A stretch of DNA of 8,795 nucleotides, from assembly GCA_910580045.1 (NCBI GenBank), contig CAJTXF010000089.1:1-8795 (forward strand), read 5' to 3'. Made by a program: the position numbers and the translations under genes. Origin of the DNA: an uncultured Eubacteriales bacterium. Lineage in GTDB: Bacteria > Bacillota > Clostridia > Oscillospirales > Acutalibacteraceae. The notes beneath the pieces are model-generated. The model ran no database searches, was not told where the DNA came from, and saw only the letters and a program-made list of their open reading frames with translations. This document shows, piece after piece, positions 1 through 5,541 of the stretch (its first letter is position 1; each line of letters begins with the position of its first letter).

Positions 1-67
1 CGCCCCTGGACCCCGGTCTGGGCCCCCCCGCCAGGCTCTGCCCGCCCTTTCCTCCCGATACGCTGGT

Positions 68-97
68 ATTATACCACGTCTTTACCCCGGATTGCAA
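68..97 (-). promoter_or_regulatory. Probable leftward sigma-A promoter for a gene beyond the left edge
   Basis: Read on the minus strand, TTGCAA (92-97) is followed after 18 bp by a perfect TATAAT (68-73), preceded by TG one base upstream (an extended -10, TGGTATAAT). The -10 lies inside a perfect 13-bp palindrome, TGGTATTATACCA (64-76), which could be a repressor site or chance. Downstream in the same direction is a GGGAGGAAAGGG stretch that could be a ribosome binding site, but no start codon can be assigned before the window ends. The call rests on box match and spacing only. Confidence 0.5.
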
Positions 98-140
98 GAA
101 AAGCCACAGTTTATTTACATTTCCGCCCCCCTCACCCTGC

Positions 141-172
141 AAAAACCGCCCTCCCCACCAGGGGAGAGCGGT
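141..172 (-). terminator. Rho-independent terminator of the 90-aa gene
   Basis: On the minus strand a 12-bp stem (arms 161-172 and 145-156, one G-U pair) closes a 4-nt loop and is followed directly by five T residues (141-145). It lies about 30 bp after the stop codon of the gene at 202-474, the expected place. On the plus strand the stem is followed three bases later by CTTTTCTTT, so it may also stop transcripts arriving from the left. Confidence 0.85.
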
Positions 173-201
173 CTGCTTTTCTTTAATTCTAAGAACCTGG
201 G

Positions 202-474
202 CTAGATATCGTCCTCTTCCTCTACGCCCTTTTTGTACAGGTTGAAACGGAACAGCTTGGACTCGTCCGCCTCCCGCTCGCACATGACGAAGGCCTCAGC
301 AATCTTGCCGCCCTCTATCAGGGCCGTCAGGCCCACCAGCTGGCACAGCTTGCTTTTCAGGTTCAGGCGGTCGCCGTCCCGGGTCATCAGATAGACCTCC
401 CCCTCGCAGCTGTCAAGCACCTTTAGGAATGCGGGTACGTCTACATCGTGCAGTTCTACCATTTGTGGTGACAT
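202..474 (-). CDS. Small protein of unknown function (90 aa), possibly HPr-like fold
   Basis: I do not recognise this protein with confidence. It is 90 aa, soluble, with no signal peptide or membrane segment and an acidic tail (EEEDD). The predicted order is a short helix (residues about 13-21, FLKVLDSCE), two strands (VYLMTRDGDRLNL), a Ser/Lys-containing turn and helix (KSKLCQLVGL), then a strand near AFVMCE. That order recalls the short degenerate HPr-like proteins common in clostridia, which lack the phosphorylatable His; this is a guess from pattern. The start is supported by a good Shine-Dalgarno (AAGGAGGG, about 6 nt before ATG). It lies 60 bp downstream of the epimerase on the same strand and ends before a strong terminator, so the two could be co-transcribed, although a T-tract lies between them. 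That it is a real gene is fairly secure; its function is not. Confidence 0.7.
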   Translation of the reverse strand: MSPQMVELHDVDVPAFLKVLDSCEGEVYLMTRDGDRLNLKSKLCQLVGLTALIEGGKIAEAFVMCEREADESKLFRFNLYKKGVEEEDDI

Positions 475-505
475 TGTGCTCCCTCCTTGCCTATACTTGA
501 TTTGG

Positions 506-530
506 AAAAAAGCGCGGCCCGCAGCAGCGG
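506..530 (-). terminator. Weak terminator-like hairpin plus T-tract after the epimerase gene
   Basis: Directly after the epimerase stop, the minus strand reads a GC-rich stretch that includes CCGC-TGCT-GCGG (519-530, only a 4-bp stem), a few more G/C bases, and then six T residues (506-511). The T-tract is good but the stem is short and offset, so this may be a partial attenuator rather than a full terminator. Read-through into the 90-aa gene is plausible. Confidence 0.35.
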
Positions 531-534
531 CGTG

Positions 535-1437
535 TTACAGCATCAGGTCCCGGATATACTTAATGGTATACCGCAGGCCCTTTTGGCCCAGCTCGCCCTG
601 CCAGGTGGGGGAGTGGGGCTCAATGGCCAGATAGCCGTCATAGCCATACTTGTAGAGGATGGCAAAGAAGGCCCGCCAGTTGATGACGTCAATGCCCGCG
701 GGCGGGTTGTCATACCAGTTGCTGCCGCCAAAGGTCTTGGCCATCAGCTCTTCCTTCAGCTCGGGGTGGGCCTTGGCCAAATCCATCATGGCCCACTGCT
801 CCTCCTCCCGAGAGTCGCCCCGCTGGATAACGCCCTTTACATGGCAGTACTTAAAGTGGGCGCCCCACTCCAGGCCCTCCTCCAGATAGGCCCCGTTCTG
901 GCCCCCGTGGACAAAGCTGTGAGAGGGGTCATACTTAATCCCCAGGCCAGGCACCTCGCTGAGGACCAGCTTCCACTGCTCCGGGGTGCGGATGTAGTTG
1001 CCGCCCATGCAGCAGTTGACAATGGCGGTCTCCATGCCCTTTTCCTTGGCATAGGCCACAATGTCCTTGAGCACCTGGATGGCGGCTGTGATGTTCTTAT
1101 AATAGCTGAGCTCTTTTACATAGTTCACGCTGCACAGATAGTGCTTTGCCCCCAGATAAGCGCCAAAGTCAATGACAGCCTTGACCTCGTCCCACTCAGC
1201 GGGCTTTACCTGGCCGTTTTCGTCCAGGATATGGCTGGCCCAGCGGCCCACGGCGCCCACCTCGATGCCAGCGCGCTGGCTGGCGGCCTTCAGCTCCTCC
1301 TGCCGGGCGGTCAGCTCTGCCATAGGCGCGCCGAAAAAGTCGGCGGGGTTGCAGTCAAACTCCACAAAGTCCAGGCCCAGCTCCTTGGCCTGCTCAAAGC
1401 TCTCGGGCTTTGGGGGCATAATAATCCCAAGTTTCAT
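535..1437 (-). CDS. TIM-barrel sugar (phosphate) isomerase/epimerase
   Basis: A 300-aa cytosolic protein of the xylose-isomerase-like TIM-barrel superfamily (AP endonuclease 2 / IolE / ketose 3-epimerase group), the usual length for the family. Recognisable segments are the first strand (MKLGIIMPP), FVEFDCN at about 24-30, KYDPSHSF at 168-175, HFKYCHVKG at 194-202 and YDGYLAIEPHSP at 267-277. By comparison with ketose 3-epimerases, D170, H199 and E273 fill three of the four metal-ligand positions. The fourth, normally the Glu of an AIENC-like motif, reads AIVNC here, with Val at residue 140. The family isomerises or epimerises sugars or inositol derivatives; the substrate cannot be told from sequence. 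The start is set by AGGAGG 8-9 nt before ATG. Upstream, only 47 bp separate it from a MITE-like insertion, so its original promoter may have been moved or replaced. Confidence 0.85.
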   Translation of the reverse strand: MKLGIIMPPKPESFEQAKELGLDFVEFDCNPADFFGAPMAELTARQEELKAASQRAGIEVGAVGRWASHILDENGQVKPAEWDEVKAVIDFGAYLGAKHYLCSVNYVKELSYYKNITAAIQVLKDIVAYAKEKGMETAIVNCCMGGNYIRTPEQWKLVLSEVPGLGIKYDPSHSFVHGGQNGAYLEEGLEWGAHFKYCHVKGVIQRGDSREEEQWAMMDLAKAHPELKEELMAKTFGGSNWYDNPPAGIDVINWRAFFAILYKYGYDGYLAIEPHSPTWQGELGQKGLRYTIKYIRDLML

Positions 1438-1484
1438 GGTGTGTTTCCTCCTGTTTGTGATACTTTTTCAGAATTGTCCCTGCT

Positions 1485-1506
1485 TTAAGGCAACACCGCA
1501 CAAAGA
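1485..1506 (+). repeat. Left terminal inverted repeat of the MITE-like element
   Basis: A 22-bp arm that begins TTAAGGCAACACCGC and matches the reverse complement of 1644-1665 without mismatch. Identity breaks immediately inside (TTGTG on this side, CCGGC on the other) and one base outside (T against C), so the boundary is sharp. Confidence 0.85.
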
Positions 1507-1643
1507 TTGTGCGCGAGTTGCGCAGTAGATTTTTTCGTTAGCTTGTACGAATCGAGCGCAGACAATCTCGCGATTGACAAGCAAGATTAGTGCAAGATGA
1601 CGGAAAAAGATCAAGCAAATCGTGTGCAAAGGCCGCAGGCCGG

Positions 1644-1665
1644 TCTTTGTGCGGTGTTGCCTTAA
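1644..1665 (-). repeat. Right terminal inverted repeat of the MITE-like element
   Basis: A 22-bp arm ending GCGGTGTTGCCTTAA, the exact reverse complement of 1485-1506. A GGCCGCAGGCC hairpin lies just inside it. Confidence 0.85.
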
Positions 1666-1722
1666 GAATCTGTGAATACCGGCTCTTGCGGATTCGTCCC
1701 GGGAGAGACGGACGCAGGCCAA

Positions 1723-1751
1723 GACCTCCCCCCTTTTTCTTGGGAGAGGCC
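1723..1751 (-). terminator. Candidate hairpin downstream of the RNHCP gene
   Basis: On the minus strand a 10-bp stem (arms 1742-1751 and 1723-1732) with two G-U pairs closes a 9-nt A-rich loop, 14 bp after the RNHCP stop codon. The G-U pairs exist only in the minus-strand transcript, which supports that orientation. There is no T-tract after it (the next bases are TTGGCC), so it is not a canonical intrinsic terminator and may be only a 3'-end stabilising stem. Confidence 0.35.
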
Positions 1752-1765
1752 CTGGCCCCGTGCCG

Positions 1766-2200
1766 TCAGGTATTCTCGCCGAACATCATGTCCGTCAGCT
1801 CCTGAATCCGCTCCACCGGGAAGGGGGGCTGGCTCAGGGGCCGCAGGGCAATGGACATCAGCTTTACCGGGCTGTCGTCCGCGGCCACCCGGTTGGAGCT
1901 CAGCGCCCCGCACTGCCTGCACCGGTGGATAATGGCCCACTCCCCGTCCCTGCGCACCCACACGCTGATGGGCTCCATCAGGCCCCCGCAGTCCGCGTCC
2001 CGGTCCCCGGGCTCATTGTCCACATGCAGGCTGCAAAGGCAGTTGGGGCAGTGGTTGCGGTGCTGGGTGCCCGCGGCCTCTGGGGTGACCAGCCACCCGC
2101 AGTGCTTGCAGGTAAAGCTGTCGCTGCAGCCGTGGCTTTGATAATAGCCCTTTTCAAATTTTTTCCGTTTGTTCTCTCTGTTCAAGCGGTATCCCTCCAT
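1766..2200 (-). CDS. RNHCP domain-containing zinc-ribbon protein
   Basis: A 144-aa protein whose centre matches the RNHCP domain family, named for the motif seen here as HRNHCPNC (residues 47-54). Cysteine pairs at C31/C34, C51/C54 and C94/C97, plus C71, suggest one or more bound zinc ions. Other family-typical segments are SLHVD (57-61), PGDR (64-67), IIHRCRQCG (90-98) and NRVAADD (103-109). The N-terminus is basic (NRENKRKKFEKG). No membrane segment is present. The molecular role of the family is not established; nucleic-acid binding is a common guess for such ribbons. The reading frame stays open upstream, to 2383, but that part is proline- and alanine-rich without domain similarity. The ATG at 2200 is chosen because the conserved region begins just after it and AGGAAA lies about 7 nt upstream. 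It has its own promoter near 2339-2367. Confidence 0.85.
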   Translation of the reverse strand: MEGYRLNRENKRKKFEKGYYQSHGCSDSFTCKHCGWLVTPEAAGTQHRNHCPNCLCSLHVDNEPGDRDADCGGLMEPISVWVRRDGEWAIIHRCRQCGALSSNRVAADDSPVKLMSIALRPLSQPPFPVERIQELTDMMFGENT

Positions 2201-2232
2201 AGCTGGTTTCCTATGGGAGCCCTTTGCCACTG

Positions 2233-2270
2233 GGCCTGGCTCTGCCTGGGGCAGACCTCCCGGCCAGGCC
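2233..2270 (-). promoter_or_regulatory. Foldable GC-rich leader hairpin upstream of the RNHCP gene
   Basis: The 157-bp gap between lacZ and the RNHCP gene is very GC-rich. In the RNHCP mRNA direction an 8-bp perfect stem (GGCCTGGC at 2263-2270 with GCCAGGCC at 2233-2240) encloses an inner hairpin CTGCC-CCA-GGCAG (2242-2254). Smaller perfect stems, GGGGC-AGCG-GCCCC and GGCC-AAAA-GGCC (2319-2330), lie further upstream in the leader. They could control translation or processing, or shield the lacZ mRNA 3' end; GC-rich sequence also makes such stems by chance. I recognise no known riboswitch. Confidence 0.35.
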
Positions 2271-2338
2271 AGGGGGCCTGCCTGCCATGGGGCCGCTGCC
2301 CCTGGGCCGGGCAGATGCGGCCTTTTGGCCCGGGAATT

Positions 2339-2367
2339 ATTATACAGCAGATTCCTCTCAGTTGCAA
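2339..2367 (-). promoter_or_regulatory. Sigma-A-like promoter for the RNHCP gene
   Basis: On the minus strand TTGCAA (2362-2367, 4 of 6 consensus bases) is followed after exactly 17 bp by a perfect TATAAT (2339-2344). The -35 box and spacer overlap the last codons and stop of lacZ. Transcription would start near 2332 and give a leader of about 130 nt. This suggests the RNHCP gene is transcribed separately from lacZ, although read-through from lacZ is possible because no clear terminator lies between them. Confidence 0.65.
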
Positions 2368-5300
2368 GAGGGAACCAGGGCAAATTTGAAGGAGAATTCC
2401 CCCTCGCAAAGCTGATAGTCCTCCAGCAGCAGGGGCCCGCAGGAGTTGGAGCCCACGCCGCTCATCTTGTAATCCAGGCAGAACACGGTCTCCCCGGCTG
2501 GGCTCAGCTCATAGTCGTGCTTCTTGCCGGCCAGCTCCTCCTGGGTATAGCGGGACACGTTCATGGAGAAGGTGTCCGGGGACTGGGCGGTGAGGGTGCA
2601 GCCCTTCTCCCGCACAGCGGCCCAGCGGCAGCCGAAGTGAGAGCCGTTCTCCTGGGGCTTCAGATAGTGCTCGGTCTGGGCTTCCACAGTGGAGGCATAC
2701 ACGCCCAGCCGGGAGGAGCGGTGCTTGTCAATATAGCTCTCCCCCGGGCCGTAGCCATAGTACTCCACCTGGCCGAAGCTCTTGGGCATAAACATCCGCA
2801 GGCCAAACCGGGGCAGGAAGGGGAACAGGGTGTCCCGGCGGCCCTCCAGCCGGCAGCTGATGTGCCCGGCGGCGTCCACGGTCCAAAGGGCCTTCACAGT
2901 GACAAAGGGCTTGATGGTCAAAGCGCTGATGCCCAGCTGGCAGGCAATCTCCGCGCCCCCGGCAGTCTCCTTGACCTCCGCGCTGTAGACCCGCACAGTG
3001 TGCCGGTCATAGCCAGCCTCTGTCCACTTGGAGTTGATATACTTGTCATTGTCCAGGGGCGCCCGGTGGACGTTCCACTCCATGGGCCGGGTGAGCAGGG
3101 TGTGGTTCTCATAGCAGAGGGACTGGAACAGGCCGGTCTGTTTGCGGAAGCTGTACCGGAACCCAGCGCCGGAGAGGACAATCTCCCGGTTGGTCTCCTG
3201 AATCCCCACCTTGCCCTGGGCAGGGGCAGGCAGGGCGGGCAGCTCCTGGCTGAGGGGAATCTCGTCAAAGCCCAGCTGGTGGCCGGCATCCAGCACGGGC
3301 ACGCCCTCTTTGGCTGTATAGAGGAAGGTGACAGTGCTGTCCCCATTGGCGGGCAGGCCCTCCAGGGTGATTTGGGCCTCCCCGTGGGGCGCGATGGAGG
3401 GCATCTCCAAATCCCCGGCCTTTACGGTTTTGCCGTCCACCCGCACCTCATAGTGCAAATCAGCAAAGTCCTTGGCATTGGTGAAGTCCCGGTAGTTGTG
3501 GAGGGTAAAGGTATCAGCCCCGGTTTTTGTGACCCGGATGGGCCGGATTACGTTCTTGAACTCCTTAAGGCCCGTGTGGGGCGTCCTGTCCGGGTACACC
3601 AGGCCGTCCATGCAGAAGTTCCCGTCATGGGGGAACTCCTCATGGTCCCCGCCATAGCGGTAGATGGGCCGGTTGTCCGGGGTCTGGCCCCCGTAGACCG
3701 CGTGGTCGCACCACTCCCACACAAAGCCGCCGCAGAAGCCGTCATGCTTCATAATCAGCTGCTGGTACTCCTCCGCGTCCCCAGGGCCGTTGCCCATGGC
3801 GTGGATATACTCGCACAGCATGTAGGGGGGGCGGCGTCCGTTCCAGTTCTCGTCAATCTCCACCCCCTGGAAGTACTCCTCAATAGAGGCCTTCTTGGCC
3901 CAGGCCTCCTGCCCGGCGTGGATGGGGGGATACATGCGGCTGAAAAAGTCCAGCATGGAGAAGTCGGGCTTGCGGGCCTTGTGATAGACCATGTTGCCCT
4001 CATAGTGGAGCAGGCGGCTGGAATCATACTCCTTGACCCAGCGGCCCGCGGCCTCGCCGTTCTCGCCCCAGCCGCTCTCATTGCCCAGGGACCAGATGAC
4101 CACCGAGGCGTTGTTCTTGTCCCTGTGCACGTTCCGCTGGCTCCGGTCAATAATGGCCTCCTTGAACTGGGGGTCGTCCATGCTGTCCGCGTAGTTCTCC
4201 AGGCTGTGGGTGCCGTACTTCACCGCGAAGCCGTGGCTCTCCAAATCCGCCTCGGCAATCACATAGAAGCCCAGCTCGCTGCACAGCTGGGGGAACCAGG
4301 GGGCGTTGGGATAGTGGCTGGTGCGGATGGCGTTCACATTGTGCTGCTTCATGAGCAGCAAATCCCGCAGGGCCTGCTCCCGGCTGATGGTATAGCCTGT
4401 GATGGGGTCGCTGTCGTGGCGGTTCACGCCCCGGAACTTGATGGCCGTCCCATTGAGCAGCACCACGCTGTCCTTGATTTCAATTTTGCGCAGGCCCACC
4501 TTCTGGGTGATGACCTCATCCCCGGTGGAGAGGGTGAGGGTATACTGACGGGGCTGTTCCGCGTTCCACAGCACAGGCTTGTCAAGCTGGAACCGGAGAG
4601 AGCCCTTCTCCCCCTCAAAGGCGCCCTCTCCCGCGGGCTCCCCGTCCGGGGCGGTGAGGGCGGCTGTGAGCTGGATATCCCCGCTGGCCTCCAGCTCTAC
4701 GGTTATATCTGCCTGGGAGAAGTCCTGGGCGAAGCTCTCCTTCACAAAGAAGTCCCGCAGGAAGCTCTCAGGCCGCTCAATCAGGTACACGTCCCGGAAG
4801 ATGCCGCTCATGCGCAGCTTGTCCTGGTCCTCCAGATAGGTGCCGTCGCACCACTGGAGCACCAGCACGGTAAAGCTGTTCTCCCCGTCCCGCAGCAGCC
4901 TTGTCACCTCAAACTCAGAGGTGCTGTGAGAGACCTGGCTGTACCCAACGAACTCCCCGTTCACCCACAGGTAGAAGCAGGAGTCCACGCCCTCAAAGTT
5001 CAAAAAGAAGCGGTGTCCCTGGGGCTTCTTTATGGGCAAATCCAGGCTGTACAGGCCGCAGGGGTTCTCCTCCGGCACATAGGGCGGGTCCACCGGGATG
5101 GGGAAGCGCACATTGGTGTACATGTGCCGTCCCCAGCCGGAGCACTGCCAGCAGGAGGGCACCTGGATGGGGCACATGCCGCCGGTTTTCAGGGTGCCGT
5201 CCGGCTCTGTGGCGTCCAGAAAGGAGTCAAAGTACCGGAAGGACCACTCCCCGTTCAGGCTGTGGACCCGGGGCGCCCCGTCCGGGGCCTGGGGCAGGTA

Positions 5301-5375
5301 ATAGGCCCGGTTGGGCTCAGTACCCACGTGCAGGGCGGCGGGGTCTTCGTGATAGCGGGCAGTCAGCTTGCACAT
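2358..5375 (-). CDS. lacZ: Beta-galactosidase, LacZ type (glycoside hydrolase family 2)
   Basis: A 1005-aa retaining beta-galactosidase, close to the E. coli LacZ length, that hydrolyses lactose and related beta-galactosides. Domains in order are an N-terminal sugar-binding jelly roll (about 35-195, HSLNGEW onward), an immunoglobulin-like GH2 domain, a TIM barrel (about 315-600), a further beta domain and a C-terminal beta-sandwich (about 725-1003). Catalytic motifs are intact: acid/base E433 in SLGNES, nucleophile E522 in MLCEYIHAMGN, Mg-site residues E379 and H381 in EADLESHG, and RTSHYPN and GGFVWEW. No signal peptide is seen, so it should be cytoplasmic. The position equivalent to E. coli Trp999 is Cys (C979 in SNSCGP). 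The frame extends upstream to 5477, but the ATG at 5375 is preceded by GAAAGGAAAA at proper spacing and starts the family-like sequence. It is divergent from the glycosyltransferase gene. Confidence 0.95.
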   Translation of the reverse strand: MCKLTARYHEDPAALHVGTEPNRAYYLPQAPDGAPRVHSLNGEWSFRYFDSFLDATEPDGTLKTGGMCPIQVPSCWQCSGWGRHMYTNVRFPIPVDPPYVPEENPCGLYSLDLPIKKPQGHRFFLNFEGVDSCFYLWVNGEFVGYSQVSHSTSEFEVTRLLRDGENSFTVLVLQWCDGTYLEDQDKLRMSGIFRDVYLIERPESFLRDFFVKESFAQDFSQADITVELEASGDIQLTAALTAPDGEPAGEGAFEGEKGSLRFQLDKPVLWNAEQPRQYTLTLSTGDEVITQKVGLRKIEIKDSVVLLNGTAIKFRGVNRHDSDPITGYTISREQALRDLLLMKQHNVNAIRTSHYPNAPWFPQLCSELGFYVIAEADLESHGFAVKYGTHSLENYADSMDDPQFKEAIIDRSQRNVHRDKNNASVVIWSLGNESGWGENGEAAGRWVKEYDSSRLLHYEGNMVYHKARKPDFSMLDFFSRMYPPIHAGQEAWAKKASIEEYFQGVEIDENWNGRRPPYMLCEYIHAMGNGPGDAEEYQQLIMKHDGFCGGFVWEWCDHAVYGGQTPDNRPIYRYGGDHEEFPHDGNFCMDGLVYPDRTPHTGLKEFKNVIRPIRVTKTGADTFTLHNYRDFTNAKDFADLHYEVRVDGKTVKAGDLEMPSIAPHGEAQITLEGLPANGDSTVTFLYTAKEGVPVLDAGHQLGFDEIPLSQELPALPAPAQGKVGIQETNREIVLSGAGFRYSFRKQTGLFQSLCYENHTLLTRPMEWNVHRAPLDNDKYINSKWTEAGYDRHTVRVYSAEVKETAGGAEIACQLGISALTIKPFVTVKALWTVDAAGHISCRLEGRRDTLFPFLPRFGLRMFMPKSFGQVEYYGYGPGESYIDKHRSSRLGVYASTVEAQTEHYLKPQENGSHFGCRWAAVREKGCTLTAQSPDTFSMNVSRYTQEELAGKKHDYELSPAGETVFCLDYKMSGVGSNSCGPLLLEDYQLCEGEFSFKFALVPSCN

Positions 5376-5380
5376 AAAAA

Positions 5381-5390
5381 TTTTCCTTTC
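5381..5390 (-). promoter_or_regulatory. Ribosome binding site deciding the lacZ start
   Basis: On the minus strand GAAAGGAAAA precedes the ATG at 5373-5375, with the AGGA core 8 nt from the start codon. The in-frame upstream Met codons in the open frame (up to 5477) would place the start inside the promoter region and encode sequence unlike the family. Confidence 0.65.
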
Positions 5391-5403
5391 TTTGTGTGAG
5401 GAT

Positions 5404-5432
5404 TTGACTTTCCGGTGGGAAAGCATTATACT
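5404..5432 (+). promoter_or_regulatory. Near-consensus rightward promoter for the glycosyltransferase gene
   Basis: TTGACT (5404-5409, 5 of 6 consensus) and TATACT (5427-5432, 5 of 6) are separated by exactly 17 bp. Transcription would begin near 5439 and give a leader of about 100 nt before the ATG at 5542. The spacer is almost filled by an inverted repeat (5408-5423). Confidence 0.7.
5408..5423. promoter_or_regulatory. Operator-like inverted repeat in the divergent promoter region
   Basis: CTTTCC (5408-5413) and GGAAAG (5418-5423) form a perfect 6-bp inverted repeat with a 4-bp centre, GGTG. It sits between the -35 and -10 boxes of the rightward promoter and just downstream of a candidate lacZ -10, a typical position for a repressor that controls both directions. 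No matching regulator gene is in the window and I do not recognise the site as a named operator. Confidence 0.45.
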
Positions 5433-5477
5433 AATTGGGGCTGTCTTTAGATTACACGGATTCCCAGAAATAGTCAA
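5425..5477 (-). promoter_or_regulatory. Candidate leftward promoter(s) for lacZ
   Basis: Two options are visible on the minus strand. One is TTGACT (5472-5477), a 17-bp spacer and TAATCT (5449-5454): a strong -35 with a weak -10. The other is a perfect TATAAT (5425-5430) without a good -35 at the right distance. The second overlaps the -10 of the rightward promoter by four bases, so polymerase binding in the two directions would be mutually exclusive. Predicted leaders are about 67 and 43 nt. Confidence 0.5.
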
Positions 5478-5527
5478 TAGATTTTTGGTAAATATTTTTG
5501 ATTATTTTAGTCATTTTCAGGGAGGAA

Positions 5528-5534
5528 GAGAGGG
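5528..5534 (+). promoter_or_regulatory. Ribosome binding site deciding the glycosyltransferase start
   Basis: GAGAGGG ends 7 nt before the ATG at 5542. A stronger-looking GGAGG at 5521-5525 is 16 nt away, too far for this start, and no other start codon lies at a better distance in the frame. The in-frame ATG at 5368 is rejected because it overlaps the lacZ start and precedes the promoter. Confidence 0.6.
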
Positions 5535-5541
5535 TTTTAAG

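Larger units (their letters stand above)
1485..1665. mobile_element. MITE-like element with 22-bp perfect terminal inverted repeats and TTAA ends
   Basis: A 181-bp element bounded by perfect 22-bp inverted repeats. The left arm (1485-1506) starts TTAAGGCAACACCGCACAAA and the right arm (1644-1665) is its exact reverse complement. TTAA at each end may be a duplicated target site, which leaves a 173-bp core. The interior has no open reading frame of credible length and no transposase. It contains further small hairpins: TGCGC/GCGCA at 1510-1524 and GGCC-GCA-GGCC near 1630. Size, long perfect ends and lack of coding capacity fit a non-autonomous miniature transposable element mobilised in trans. 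It separates the epimerase from the RNHCP gene. Only one copy is in this window, so its repetitive nature is inferred. Confidence 0.8.

Noticed and set aside
487..1488. 333-codon plus-strand open frame opposite the epimerase
   Set aside because: It is antisense to a recognisable TIM-barrel gene, has no ribosome binding site, and the protein is low-complexity hydrophobic.
1485..1665. CRISPR repeat or complete insertion sequence
   Set aside because: There are only two inverted (not direct) copies of the 22-bp end, no spacer ladder and no transposase frame.
1468..1722. 84-codon minus-strand frame spanning the MITE-like element
   Set aside because: It runs through both inverted repeats, has no ribosome binding site or domain, and its composition looks random.
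2201..2383. N-terminal extension of the RNHCP frame by 61 codons
   Set aside because: The segment overlaps the predicted promoter and the lacZ end, is Pro/Ala/Gly-rich and lacks family similarity. The ATG at 2200 has its own ribosome binding site.
2169..5399. 1076-codon open frame on the plus strand opposite lacZ
   Set aside because: It is antisense to a clear LacZ. Its translation is Val/Leu/Gly/His-rich without recognisable domains, as expected when GC-rich codon use in the true gene avoids antisense stops.
5368..5541. Upstream start for the glycosyltransferase (58 extra codons)
   Set aside because: It would begin inside the lacZ start region, upstream of the best promoter, and no ribosome binding site supports it.
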